Of a stretch of 64,000 bases of DNA, positions 13,930-27,100 are shown one piece after another. A program made the translations under genes and the position numbers. Within the stretch, counting starts at the first letter, position 1; each line of letters opens with the position of its first letter. The stretch is from contig OW121740.1 of assembly GCA_933228675.1 (NCBI GenBank), forward strand, positions 4,322,001 to 4,386,000. The letters run 5' to 3'. Origin of the DNA: Stomorhina lunata. Lineage: Eukaryota > Arthropoda > Insecta > Diptera > Rhiniidae. The notes beneath the pieces were generated by a model. That model was not told the origin of the DNA and did not search any database. It saw only the letters and a program-made list of their open reading frames with translations.

Positions 13930-14260
13930 GATAGTCAATGAATCTGGGGACAAATCTACCAATTTGATATCTATCGAAAACAGGCTTTTAAGCAAAGATT
14001 GTGTAACATACCTTAGGGATTTTTAATATTATTTATTTTGCAAAAAGTTTTATGTCTAAACATATCCGTTTATTTGTTAAAGTATTTAGTTTAAATGAAG
14101 TTTTCTTAAAATCTGAGAACTTTTGACAAATAAGTTACAATGTAGTGAACCTTATATGTTATATATTGTTTAAATTATCCTATAAGTATGCTAAGCAAAT
14201 GTTTCTTCAATATCTTCCATTTTAAACGATATCGATTGCTGCTCTTCTACATCAGCTGTT
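13930..14260. mobile_element. Family A dispersed element, reverse orientation
   Basis: It runs from a TTTGATATCTATCGAAAAC end through GTGTAACATACCTTAGGG, TCTAAACATATCCGTTTATT and TTTTGACAAATAAG to ATTATCCTATAAGTATGC and an ACGATATCG end. This is a full copy in the opposite orientation to that at 6945. It lies just downstream of the gene's 3' end. Confidence 0.6.
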
Positions 14261-14689
14261 GATTTCAGGAGCTTTCGGGAACTTCTGTGCCAGCATGATA
14301 TACAAATTTCCTTAGTTTGCCTAAATCTAAACCTTTTATTCTCACAGTGTACTCGTGTATTATATTTGCAAATTGATGTCTATAGAATTGTTGTTATTGT
14401 TTGTTTGTTTTGTCGGTTTGCTTGGGAAATAAACTAAAGAATGACCTTGATTTTGTATTAGGGCTTATCTAAGTGTGAGCAGGTGTTGACACAAGCTTTA
14501 AGCCTAAAACCCAACATATGAATATGCTCAACCAAAACGGTTAAAATTTTCCTATAGACTCTGATCTGTGGCCAAGGTATCATTAGATAAAATTCCTTTT
14601 TGCACACCTTCTGACTAAAAGTTTTATTTATATTTTTACAGATTAAACACTATAATTTGTTATGTTTTGTAGATTCTTTTTTTTTTTTG

Positions 14690-14970
14690 GTTTTTATTAT
14701 ATTTATATTTATTTTACTTAATTAGAAAAACAAGAGAGGAAAAAAACCCAAAATGATTTACAAAAAATATAATATAGAAAAAATAAGAGAAATACATTAA
14801 TTTACATGACATTCTAAGTGATTCTTATAATTACAGAAATATTAAACAAAAATGTTAATCATTTGTCATGTTCTAACAAACAAACAAACAGACAAATTAA
14901 ATTAAATATGATGAAAACTTAATTTAATACCGAAAAAATGATAAATAATGATGAAATGATGAAAACATGT
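14690..14970 (-). other. Probable 3' UTR with AATAAA candidates
   Basis: Downstream of the TAA on the minus strand, AATAAA hexamers occur at 14713-14708 and 14698-14693 (another at 14628-14623), followed by a T-rich stretch. This implies a 3' UTR of roughly 260-290 nt. Which signal is used cannot be told from sequence. Confidence 0.5.
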
Positions 14971-15153
14971 TTACATGTGACGGGTGTTGCCGAAACCACC
15001 ATGACCGGATTGGGAGGCACCCTTGTTGAAGCCCATTTGCAAGTTAAGTTCAGCATTGTGGGCACGCAATTGTTCTTCGGTGAAGGTGCGTTCATTCTTT
15101 TCAGCCATCTTGGGACCCAAAGAGGGGCCGGTGTATTCAGGGTGGTGTTGGGT
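14971..15153 (-). CDS. CG5023: Terminal coding exon 3 of the CG5023-like gene
   Basis: Encodes residues 110-169, beginning TQHHPEYTGP and ending with Met then TAA. The acceptor is AG at 15155-15154. The exon carries the spacer after the CH domain, the FTEEQLRAHN segment and the calponin-like repeat. The open frame on the opposite strand at 14938-15186 is its antisense shadow. Confidence 0.95.
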   Translation of the reverse strand, partial: TQHHPEYTGPSLGPKMAEKNERTFTEEQLRAHNAELNLQMGFNKGASQSGHGGFGNTRHM

Positions 15154-18100
15154 CTTAAAGAAAAGAAAATTACTATTAGTCCTTAGTTTTTTGAAGTTAT
15201 AAAATCAAAACTTACGGTACGACCCAAAGAGTACAAGCACAAGGTTACTTGGGGAATATTACGACGCTCAAAGAGATCAGCAGTTTGGAAGATTTCTTCC
15301 TCGGGTACACCGTATTTCTTAATGGCAGCTTGGAATCTTTGAATGTTTTCCATCAACTGGAAGTTGGTACCGCGTTCTTGGATCTTCTTGACGGAACCTG
15401 GGGCCAATTTGTTGGCCAATTTGCACAAGACAATACCGTCCTTCAAAATATCTTCATATTGACCGGCGGGTACTTTTTCGCCCAAAACCTCAAAGATCCA
15501 GTTCAAAACTTCTTGTTCTTGTTCCTTGTTGCGGGGCTAAAAGAGGAAAAAGAAAAAAAAATTGTATTAAAAAGTTCTGAAATTGGGTTTTGGAAAGATA
15601 CTATGGAAAATTGGTTGATTTAAAAATATATTTTTTTTTTTTGTTGTGAAAAATATGAACTGAGTTAAATTACTTTTTAAAAATTTTCGATAAAAAAAAT
15701 TTTTCTATAAAAAAATATTCGATAAAAAAATTTTTCTAAAGAAAAAAGTTCGATAAAAAAATTTTTCTATAGAAAAATTTTTGATGAAAAAAATTTTTCT
15801 ATAGAAAAATTTTCGATAAAAAAATTTTTCTATAAAAAATTATAGATAAAAAAATTTTTCTATAGAAAAATTTTCGAGAAAAAAATTTTTCTATAGAAAA
15901 ATTTTCGAGAAAAAAATTTTTCTATAGAAAAATTTTCGAGAAAAAAATTTTTCTATAGAAAAATTTTCGAGAAAAAAATGTTTCTATAGAAAAATTTTCG
16001 AGAAAAAAATTTTTCAATAGAAAAATTTCGGTAAAAAAATTTTTCTACAGAAAAATTTTTCGATAAAAAAATTTTTCTATAGAAAAATTATCGATAAAAA
16101 AAATTTTCTATAGAAAAACTTTCGATAAAAAAAATTTTATATAGAAAAATTTTCGATACAATAAAAAAATTTTTCTATAGAAAAATGTTCGATACAAAAA
16201 TTTTCGATAAAAAAAATTTTCTATAGAAAAATTTTTCTAGAAAAATTTTCGATAAAAAAATGTTTCTATAGAAAAATTTTCGTTAAAAAAATTTTTCTAT
16301 AGAAAAATTTTTGATCAAAAAATTTTTCTATAGAAAAATTTTCGATTAAAAAATTTTTCTATAGAAAAATTTTCGATCAAAAAATTTTTCTATAGAAAAA
16401 TTTTCGATCAAAAAATTTTTCTAGAAAAATTTTCGATAAAAAAATGTTTCTATAGAAAAATTTTCGTTAAAAAAAAATTTTTCTAAAGAAAAATTTTCGT
16501 TAAAAAAATTTTTCTATAGAAAAATTTTCGATCAAAAAATTTTTCTATAGAAAAATTCTCGATAAAAAAATTTTTCTATAGAAAAATTTTCGAAAAAAAA
16601 AATTTTCTATAGAAAAATTTTCGATAAAAAAATTTTTCTATAGAAAACTTTTCGATAAAAAAATTTTTGTATAGAAAAATTTTCAATAAAAAAATTTTTT
16701 TATAGCAAAAATTTTCGATAAAAATTTTTTTTTATAGAAAAATTTCCTTAAAAAATCTTTCTACAGAAAAATTTCCTTTAAAAAAATGTTTGTATAGACA
16801 AAATTATCCTTTAAAAAAAATTTTTGTATAGACAAAATTTTCCTTTAAAAGTTTAATTAAAAGTGTTTAAAAAAATTAAATTATTAGCTTAAAAAAACTA
16901 TTGATATTAAAACTATTCGGCCGAATATATTAAAACAAGAAATCGTGCCTTCATTATGTCTAAACAAATATTATAGTTTCATTTCCATTTTGTATTTAAC
17001 AATTTTTGCATATTTATTGTAATTATTTAATTTTCATATGCAATTTCCGCATAAATTTTTCATTTAAATTCAAATTTAAATTAATGATACAAACAATTTA
17101 TCTAGTATTTAAATCTCAAATTTGTAAATGCATAAACTAAAATATTTATATTCTTTCTATCTACTGGAATTTTTTTTTTTGCAATTACTAAAATTCTTTT
17201 TTTTCTAATTTAAATGCAAATTATTTTTTGTTTCATTTTTAGAAGTTTTTCCACAAATTTGATCATAATTAGGAACTATTTAAAATTCAAGAGTTGTTAG
17301 AATTTTGTGGCTTTAGTTGTTGTGTTTTTTTTAATAAAAACTCATAAATATTAAGTGATTTTTGGTTAAATTATTAAATATCATAATATATGAAATTAAA
17401 AATAAAACGCAAAAAAACTGGGGAATATTAAAGAAAAAATGTATTTTTTATGGGACTTTTCAAAACGACCAAACGGCAAATCAATGTATGGGTGTGCAAC
17501 ATCATTATACAATAGAGTCATTGACAGAATCTCATTTATAAAAGTAAGAAACAAATATTGTAAGGAAAAATTTAATGTTGCCATATGGCAACAAAACAGC
17601 CAAATAACCTTTTTTTGTTACAAATCGAAAAATATACATTAGAGCAAACAATAAAAATTAAATATTATACAATTATATTTAATTTATTTTGTATTCAAAC
17701 ATAAAAATTGCTACTTATGTAAAAGTTTTCACATATTTCATGATATTGTCTGCATTACTGCTTATGTACTTCTGTTATTGTATATACAAATTTTGAAAAT
17801 ATGTATAAGTATTAATTTTTATGAAATTAGGATTTCCGTTGCTGCTTGAAAATTGTTGTATTAAAAATTGTTATTGTTTTATTTTTGCAATAAAAACAAA
17901 CATTTTTGTCTATTTATTTCAAAAATAAAAAAAAATATTTTATTTTCTAAAAACTGTTTGAATCTTTTTCGGTTAATGTGTTTAGACAAAGTTTATGACA
18001 TGGTCGTGTGGGCAAAAAAAAGTATATTCGCATATACAGTGGATGTGAAAAGGATGTCCACACAATAAAAATGTAAAAATTATAAAAAATCACAATATAG

Positions 18101-21100
18101 TCCAATCTTAGCTCTAAGGCCTATTATCTATTTTCGCATATCTTAAAGTTTTACATCAAAATTGATATTTGTTTTATAAAAATCTCTACTGTACCCAATT
18201 GAAACTTATACATCTGCTGCCCTCCCCTTTCCAATGTTAATTTTTTAAATGCTAGACATTGCCTGTTTCAGATTTTTTTGCCATTTTCAAGTGGGTGTTT
18301 TGTACAAGTTGAAAATTTTTCTGTTTGTTTTTTCCATTTTGGCTTAAAGCCAATTGGCTTAATTAAATTAAACAGATTTTTTTTGCATTCAGTTAGAAAC
18401 ATAAACAATAAAAAAAGTCGTTCGTATAAACATCCAATATTAGAGAATATAGCCAAAGAAATCAAATTATTTAGTCCAGAATATAAGTAAACGTAAATAA
18501 TTCCAGAAATGTAAAAAAAAAATTGGCATTAATTCAATGTCATTCTGAAACTAAAAAAAATTAAAAATTTTGAAAATAGAACAACAATATTAACAACTAT
18601 TTGGCTTAAAAGAGTTACAAACAAAAAACGACAGCAGCTAAAAGATCTCAAAACCATAGGATAAATCGAAGCATTCGATATCGATCGATAACGTAGACTT
18701 TTACGCCAATATTGTGTAACATATCTTAGGGATTTTTAAAATATTTTAGTTTGCAAAAACTAAAATGTCAAAAATTTAATATCTAAACATATCTGTTTGT
18801 TTGTCAAGATATTAAGTTTAAATGAGATTATTTTACTATCAGGGAAGTTTTGACAAATAAGCTACAATATAGTAAACCTTATATGTTACATATTATTTAT
18901 ATTAGCCTAAAAGTATGCTATACAAATGTATTTGAAATATCTTACATTTCGATCTACATAGAAAGCGGCAATTTAGCCACAGTTTCTGTGTAAACCAAAA
19001 CACCGCCACACAGTGGTTTGAAACAAAAGAAAAGTGGTAATAATTCTGTATCTTCTAAACTGTAAGTCTGATTGAATTAGTATGTATGAGAGAATTGTGA
19101 AGAAGGAACCAAGCTTTCTAAATTTTGGATTTATGTTTAACTAGTGCTTACACAGGGTGAATTATTGGGTATCAAAGGAGTCCACATTAGAAGTAAAAAA
19201 GTTTCTGGACCTTGTAGCACTTTCAATTATTATTGTACAAATAACTGAAAGTGATACAAGGTCCAGATTGGTTCATGGTTGATTTTTTGCATTTTTTAAT
19301 GAGACTGCTTTACTGTAAAAACTCTTACGGGTTTTAAGTTATTTCATTTCAAAAATAAAAAAAAAAAATTCCTCTTCGACTATTTTTGGGTTTTGACCCA
19401 TTGTGCGTTCGATATTAAACCCATTAAACATTATATTTTATTACAAAATTTGGCTTTAAATATCTAAAAAATTATACAAGATACATACCTAATTTTTTGC
19501 TATTATAAAGTTTGTTTTATTGACTATGTAAAGCAATTTCAAAAATTTCAAAAAAGGAAACCCAGAGTGATTGATTCACTTTTCTTAGAAATCTAGACAG
19601 TTTTAACAAAAATTTAATATTTTTCAGAAAATTTTTTAATAAAAAATTTGTAAAAAATTATTTTTCTTTTATATGAAATTTTGCAAAAATTTACTATTTT
19701 TTAATAGGAAATTTTCAAAAAATGTACTATTTTTTAATAGGAAATTTTTCAAAAATAAAAAAAAAATTTCCTCTTCGACTATTTTTGGGTTTTGACCCAT
19801 TGTGCGTTCGATATTAAACCCATTAAACATTATATTTTATTACAAAATTTGGCTTTAAATATCTAAAAAATTATACAAGATACATACCTAATTTTTTGCT
19901 ATTATAAAGTTTGTTTTATTGACTATGTAAAGCAATTTCAAAAATTTCAAAAAAGGAAACCCAATTGACCTTTTTGGCAATTAGAAATTATAGTGTATAA
20001 AAATTTTCCATTTTTTATAAAATTCGATTTTCTGGATTAGTTCATGAATATATGGGACTATATAACTGCATTTCGGAAAGTTGCAAAATCGGCTTGACTT
20101 TTTTGTCACATGTTCGAAAACACAAAAATATTCTTTAAAATTTTACAAAGTTTGTTCAAAGAAAAAATATATCAAAAATTATTATTCAAAGATTATACAT
20201 TAAAATTTATGAAATCTCCAAAAAAAAGCTACCAAGAAGTATATTTCTTAAAAAAAACTTTAAAGTTTATATATATACTTTATAAAGTTTATATACTTTA
20301 AAGTCTTATACTAAGATTTTAAAGACTAAGACGCTACTAAGACTTCAGAGTCTTATACTAAAACTTCAGAGTCTTATACTAAGACTTCAAAGTCTTATAC
20401 TAAGAATTCAAAGTCTTACACTATGACTTTTAAGTCTAATAATAAGATTTCGAAGTCTTATACTAAGACTTCAAAGTCTTATACTAAGACCTTAAAGTCT
20501 TATAATAAGACATCAAATTATTATACTAAGACATTAAAGTCTCGCGCTAAGTCTAAAAAGTCTTATACTAAGACTTCATAGTCTTATACTAAGTCTTCAA
20601 AGTCTTATACTAAGACTTTAAGGTCTTATACTAAGACTTCAGAGTCTTATACTAAGACTTCAGAGTCTTATACTAAGACTTCAGAGTCTTATACTAAGAC
20701 TTCAGAGTCTTATACTAAGACTTCAAAGTCTTATACTAAGACTTCAAAGTCTTACACTATGACTTTAAAGTCTAATACTAAGATTTCAAAGTCTTATACT
20801 AAGACCTTAAAGTCTTATAATAAGACTTCAAATTCTTATACTAAGACTTTAAAGTCTCACACTAAGTCTACAAAGTCTTATACTAAGACTTCAAAGTCTT
20901 ATACTAAGTCTTCAAAGTCTTATACTAAGGCTTTAAGGTCTTATACTAAGACTTCAAAGTCTTATACTAAGACTTCAAAGTCTTACACTATGACTTTTAA
21001 GTCTAATACTAAGATTTCAAAGTCTTATACTAAGACTTCAAAGTCTTATACTAAGACCTTAAAGTCTTATAATAAGACTTCAAATTTTTACACTAAGACT

Positions 21101-24100
21101 TTAAAGTATCGCGCTAAGTCTAAAATGTTTTATACTAAGACTTCAAAGTTTTATACTAAGACTTCAAAGTCTTATACTAAGACTTCAAAGTCCTATACTA
21201 AGACTTCAAAGTCTTGTACTAAGACTTTAAAGTCTTATACTAAGACTTCGAAGAATTTTGCTAAGACTTCAAAGTCTCCTACTAAGACTTCAAAAAAATT
21301 ACACAAAGTTCGTTCACAGGAAATGTTGCAATGACCTAAATTTTATTTTAAAATCATCCTAGCTTATCCTGCCTCTTAAATTACTAAAGGGCTTAAAAAT
21401 CTATCAAAAATTATTATTCAAAGATTTAACATTAAAATTTATCAAATCTCCAAAAAAAGCTACCAAAAAACATTTCTACTAATTTTCATATTAGTTAAAA
21501 TTTATTGCAAATTCATTTCCAAACTACAAGCCAAACATAAACCCATAAATACTTTCCTATTAAAAACCACTTAACATAAGAGCCATAAATTATTGAAATT
21601 CTGCTGAAAATGAAAACGAAATGAAAATCCAGAAAACTCCTTCAGAAAAATATAATTGAAAAAAAATTTTAAAAATTTTTTTCTACAATTTTACCACACA
21701 TTAATATGACAACAAATTGTTTTAATATTATGACCATAAAGTCATTTAATAACGCAGTGTTTTCGGAGTTTTTGTTTTTTGCTGAATTTTTAATATTTTT
21801 ATTATTACAATATTAAAGCAACGTGCAACAATTATATTTAGCAGTTGGAGTTTTAAAGTGAAAAAAAGGGAAAAACTCAAACAGCAACAAATTAAAATTA
21901 ATATTTTTATGTTTTTACAAATAAATAAAAAAAAGCACTCGGATGATGCCATAGCAAAAAAATAGAATAAAAAATATAATATAATAAATACAGAAATAAA
22001 CTTTCAAATGTAGAAAAGAAAAAACGACTGACTATTGTATTAAATAAATTTAAAAGTATGAGAAAAATTAATGAAATTTGTTAAAAATACATACACGCAC
22101 ATACACATATATGAAATATAGGTGTATCATCATACAATATAAATAGTTATATGTATGTGTGTGTACTTAGTAAACATACGAAGGATAATACAAAATGTAT
22201 ATATTTCCTACAGAAAAAATAAACATAAATTTGTTACAACACTCAGCGGCTAAAATAAATTTAAAGTTATAATAAAATTTTTAAAAACTATGTAAATACT
22301 AGCGAAACCCGTCAAACGTTGTTTAAATACAAATATAATATTTTTACTTTAATATTTATATGTAAAAAAACAAGCAGCCATATTTTTCCCATAGCGTCAT
22401 CTATTGAGTCTTTTTATATACTAATAATACTCAGAACATTTACAAACTATAAATTTGCTTTAAATATATATAACTCGATCAGTAACACATATACAATTAT
22501 TTTTATATATAACAAAAATGTATGTAGTTTTGTATGCATTTACATAAAATTTATATAAAAATTAGTTACATGGATATTTCACTTATATATTTAAAAATGA
22601 CATAAATCGAAAATCGATAAGAGTAAAGTAAAATGCTTTTGAAAGTTTTGTATATGTGAACTTTTTTTGAAAATAAGTTAAAAAGGAAGTTAATGCATTC
22701 AAAAAGAAAAGCTTAAGCTTGATTTCTGAACTTAGTTTTGTGCTCAAAAAATTTCTTGATAAAATTTCTTATAAAACTGTGTAGCATACTTATTTGGTGT
22801 GACAAATAAATGTGATACATTTTTTCTTATTAATAAAAAAATTTTTATTGCATGTGTATGCGTTTATCTGATTGCATCAAACATTATAACGAACCTCCTA
22901 AAAGTATGCAAGAAAATTTTTCTCATCATTTTAATAATAAAGCTCGAATATTTTGAGTAGTACTACTGAACTTGTAAATGCCTGTTATTTATAAAAATAT
23001 TAAAATATCTATAATCCATATAGACGTCTATATATTTTGTTACAAAATTACATGTTTACATTTTTTTCATGATTTTTAAATAAATTTAATATTGTATCAA
23101 AGAGAAAACACAATATATTTATTGAACATTAAGTTACAAAAAAAACGACAGCAAACATATGCCAAATATTAAAATATATTTTTATGAAAGTCTCTAAAAA
23201 AATGCATCATCGAAACTGTAACAAAATAATAAGCGCGTGTTAAAAAGTAAATGTATTTATTACACATCTGATACTCGCTTGACGGTTATAAACAAAATCC
23301 CTAAAGCTCTAAAGTCGTATAATTTGTCTGTATACATATTTGTCTGTATACATATTTTGATATAAAAGTTTTTCAATAAAAAATATTTCAATATACAAAT
23401 TTTTTATAAAAAATTTCGATTCTAAGATTGTCTATAGAAAATATTTCATTATAAATATTTTTTACAGAAAATATTTCAACATAAAGATATAATCGATATA
23501 AAAATATTTTATTAGAAAAATTTTCTATAGAAATATTTCGCTTAAAAATTATGTACAGAAAAACTTTCGATAGAAAAATATACTTGAGAAAATATTACGT
23601 TATTAAAATTTTCTTAAGAAAACATTTCTAAAGATTTCAGTACAAAAAAATTTGTGAAGAAAAGTTTTCGATTTAAAAAATTTTCTGTAAGAAAGTTTTC
23701 AATATAAAATTTCAACGGATATTTCGATGTTCGTTTAGATTTTTTTTAGGAAAAACTTGTAATAAGACTTTAAAGTTTTATACTAACGCCCTAATTCATA
23801 ATTGAAAAATAAGACTTTAACAAGTTTATACTTCAAAATTTTCAAACAAAATTCCTACAATAAGCCTTTGATAATTTTATAATTGGTTTATGAATTAGGG
23901 GGTACGACTTTAAAGTCTTATACTAAGACCTCAAAGTCTTATACTAAGACTTCAAAGTCTTGTACTAAGTCTTCAAAGTATTTTACTTAGATTTTAAAGT
24001 CTTATACTTAAACTTAAAAGTCTTAAACTAAGACGTTTTTAAAGTCTTATACTAAGATTTCAAAGACTTATACTTAGACGCTTTTAAAGTCTTATACTAA

Positions 24101-27100
24101 GATTTCAAAGACTTATACTTAGACTTCAAAATCTTATACTAAAACTTTAAATTCTTATACTTAGACTTCAAAGTTTTATACTAAGCCTTCAATGTCTTAT
24201 ACTGAGACTTCAAAGTCTTATACTAAGACTTCAAAGTCTTATACTAAGACTTCAAAGTCTTATACTAAGACTTTAAAGTCTTACACTAAGACTTTAAAGT
24301 CTTATACTAAGGCTTCAAAATCTTATACAAAGACATCAAATCTTATACTAAGACTTTAAATTCTTATACTAAGACTTCAAAGTCTTACACTAAGACTTCA
24401 AAGTCTTATACTAAGACTTCATTATCGTATACTAAGATTTCAAAGTCTAATGTTAAGACTTCAAAGTCTAATGTTAAGACTTCAAAGTCTTATACTAAGA
24501 CTTTAAAGTCTTACACTAAGACTTCAAAGTCTTACACTAAGACTTCAAAGTCTCATACTAAGACTTCAAAATCTTATTCTAAGACTTCAAAGTCTTATAA
24601 TAAAACGTTTTTAAAATCGTATACAGAGACTTCAAAATCTAACACTAAGACTTCAAAGTCCTAAACTAAGACTTCAAAATCTTATACTAATACTTCAAAG
24701 TCTTATACTAAGACTTAAATGTCTTATACTAATGAGTATATAAAAGCATTGAAATATATTGGGCATTTTCACTCAAAGTTCGAAAACCTAATTTTTTCTA
24801 AGGCCGCTAATCGAGTCATTTCAGACTTTTTGCTACTTCTGCTTTAATCTCCTCTGGCTTTAATATAATACGGAAAGTAAAAATTGTCACTCTACTCAAC
24901 ACATGATTCAAATGGATTTTAACAAATATTTATATAACAAATAAATATATTTATTTATATTTTCTTGTTGTTTTTGTTATTCAATATTTTATATTTAAAC
25001 ATATAAATCTATTTTAAGTAATATTTTCACTTTTTTCCCTACTTTTCATATAATGATGCAGATGCTCCACATAAATTCAATATAATTTCAAAGCGAATGA
25101 GTGTTTGTGTGCGTGTGTTTGTTTTTTGTGTGTGCCGGAGTTTTGTTTATAAATTTTCATGGGAAAAACCAGCAACAAGAAATGAAATCAAATAGAAAAG
25201 CTACAACAACAACAGCAACAACATGATTTTTATTAATATTGGCGGCGTCAACCGAAAAAAAAGAAAAGTGAATGAAAAAGTGTATATACTATAAAATGAA
25301 ATATATTACGCTTTCAACTTTCGATAGCATTGAAAAATACAAATGTCAAGTATTTTGTGACCACTTGTCGCTAAAAGAAAAATCCATCAATCATTTGATG
25401 TGGTTGCCATCAGCGTCCAAAGTTGGTGGCAAACAGAAAACAAACAACAGAAAAAAGGAAAATAATATTTAAGGGAAAATAAATGAATTTGTTTGCGTGG
25501 ACGTTTTGGAGTGTTGGAAAATAGCTTATAAAATTAAACCAAATAAATTTGTTGGTTCTTCTGTGACGCCCTCCAACTGTGGGGGTGACAGTAAAAAACA
25601 AATGAAAAACCATTTGTTCTAGTGAAATAGTTGTTGCAGAACATTTAACATATAGAAAACAATTAAATATGAAAAATATTTATATTTTCTGGTTAAATAT
25701 TCTGACCAGCTTTGGGACAAAGTGGGTGAATTTGAGTGACATATTGATATGTCATATTTTTATAGCTTTCTATAGTTTCTGTGAAAAATTCTACGAAGAA
25801 AATTAAGACAACTTTATTTAAAAATATTTTTTTAAAGTAACTAAAATAAAACTTCTGAGATTTCGTAGAAAATTTTATTATATACTTTTGGGAAGTTTAT
25901 CATAAGGTCATAAGGTATATTACAAATGAAAACTTTAAAAAATATAAATTCTCTAAATAGTCTTGAACATAAAACATTTAGAAACAGACAAAAGTGATGA
26001 TCGCTTTAATAAGAGTATGAACTTTATTTAAGACTTCCTAAAAGTATGCTACATATACGAAATTGCTTTATTTTCTCTTTAAATCGAGTTCTTTAATGAA
26101 GCTTTCTCCTAAAGCCTAAACATTTAATTTAAATTCAATACAAATATTCCAATTATGAAAAATTTTAATTATTATAATTTAGTTTTACACTTAAAATATA
26201 AATATCTGTTTTAATCCTGCCATAGCAAAATTGTATTTGTCTTTGGCGTTATTTTCAATAAATTTTCAAATATTTTATTTGAGGGCCATTTTTTGTTTTT
26301 ATTTGCTTCGAAATTTAATTTCCTCTGAAGCATAAATTGCATTTTCAACAACAAAATTTATTGTTTATTTTACCAATTATACAATTTAATTAAATTGTTT
26401 TATTGTTATTTATTTTGTATATTTATGCTGTTTATTTTTTTCATTATTATACATATGTATACATATAGATACATATGTATGTATGTATATATTTTTACTA
26501 TTATTTATTCTAAAGCTATTTCTGTTTAAATATGTAGTTATTTGGATCTCAGTGTTCATTTGTAATTACAAACATATTATTTTTCCATATATTGGATATG
26601 TTTAAATATAAATATCGTATTAATGTTTCAGTTTATTTTATAAACAATTTCCATTTAATTTTCATTAGCTCTTTTGTTGTTATGCATTTAATTAATGAAT
26701 AACAAAATTAAAACTAAATTATTATATTTTAGGAGAAAAAAAAAATTAAATAAAATTTATTGAACCCTAAATGTTTATTTATCTTGGCAAAAGATCATGA
26801 AATAATATTTAATTTTTTTTGATGACCTTCATGTAAAATTTGTTATTTTTGGAATTTGTTTAGGAAAATATTGTTATAGGTTTACAGATATAAAATATAA
26901 TTATTTTAATTGATTTTAGGGTAATATGATAAATATATTTAAATTACATGGTTATTAATTTATTATTTTGTAAATCCTAAAAGTATGCAACCGGATGTGT
27001 TTGTAAATCTCTCATATTTCCATCGAGTTCCTACATTCAAATTTAAGCATTCCTATAAAAAGCTTTTGTAAGTTAATTGTAATTTACACTTATTTATACC

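Noticed and set aside
14938..15186. Plus-strand 82-residue frame
   Set aside because: Antisense of the verified exon 3 and intron 2 of the CH-domain gene.
15249..15623. Plus-strand 124-residue frame
   Set aside because: Antisense of exon 2; the sense strand shows a complete CH domain with splice sites.
17576..17584. ATGGCA at about 17584 (minus) as first exon of the gene
   Set aside because: It is followed by ACATTA, not a GT donor, so it cannot splice to exon 2.
20759..21334. 191-residue SYTKTSK-repeat protein as a real gene
   Set aside because: It is fully explained by a 21-bp satellite; frame is kept because the unit is divisible by three, and neighbouring units outside the frame carry stops.
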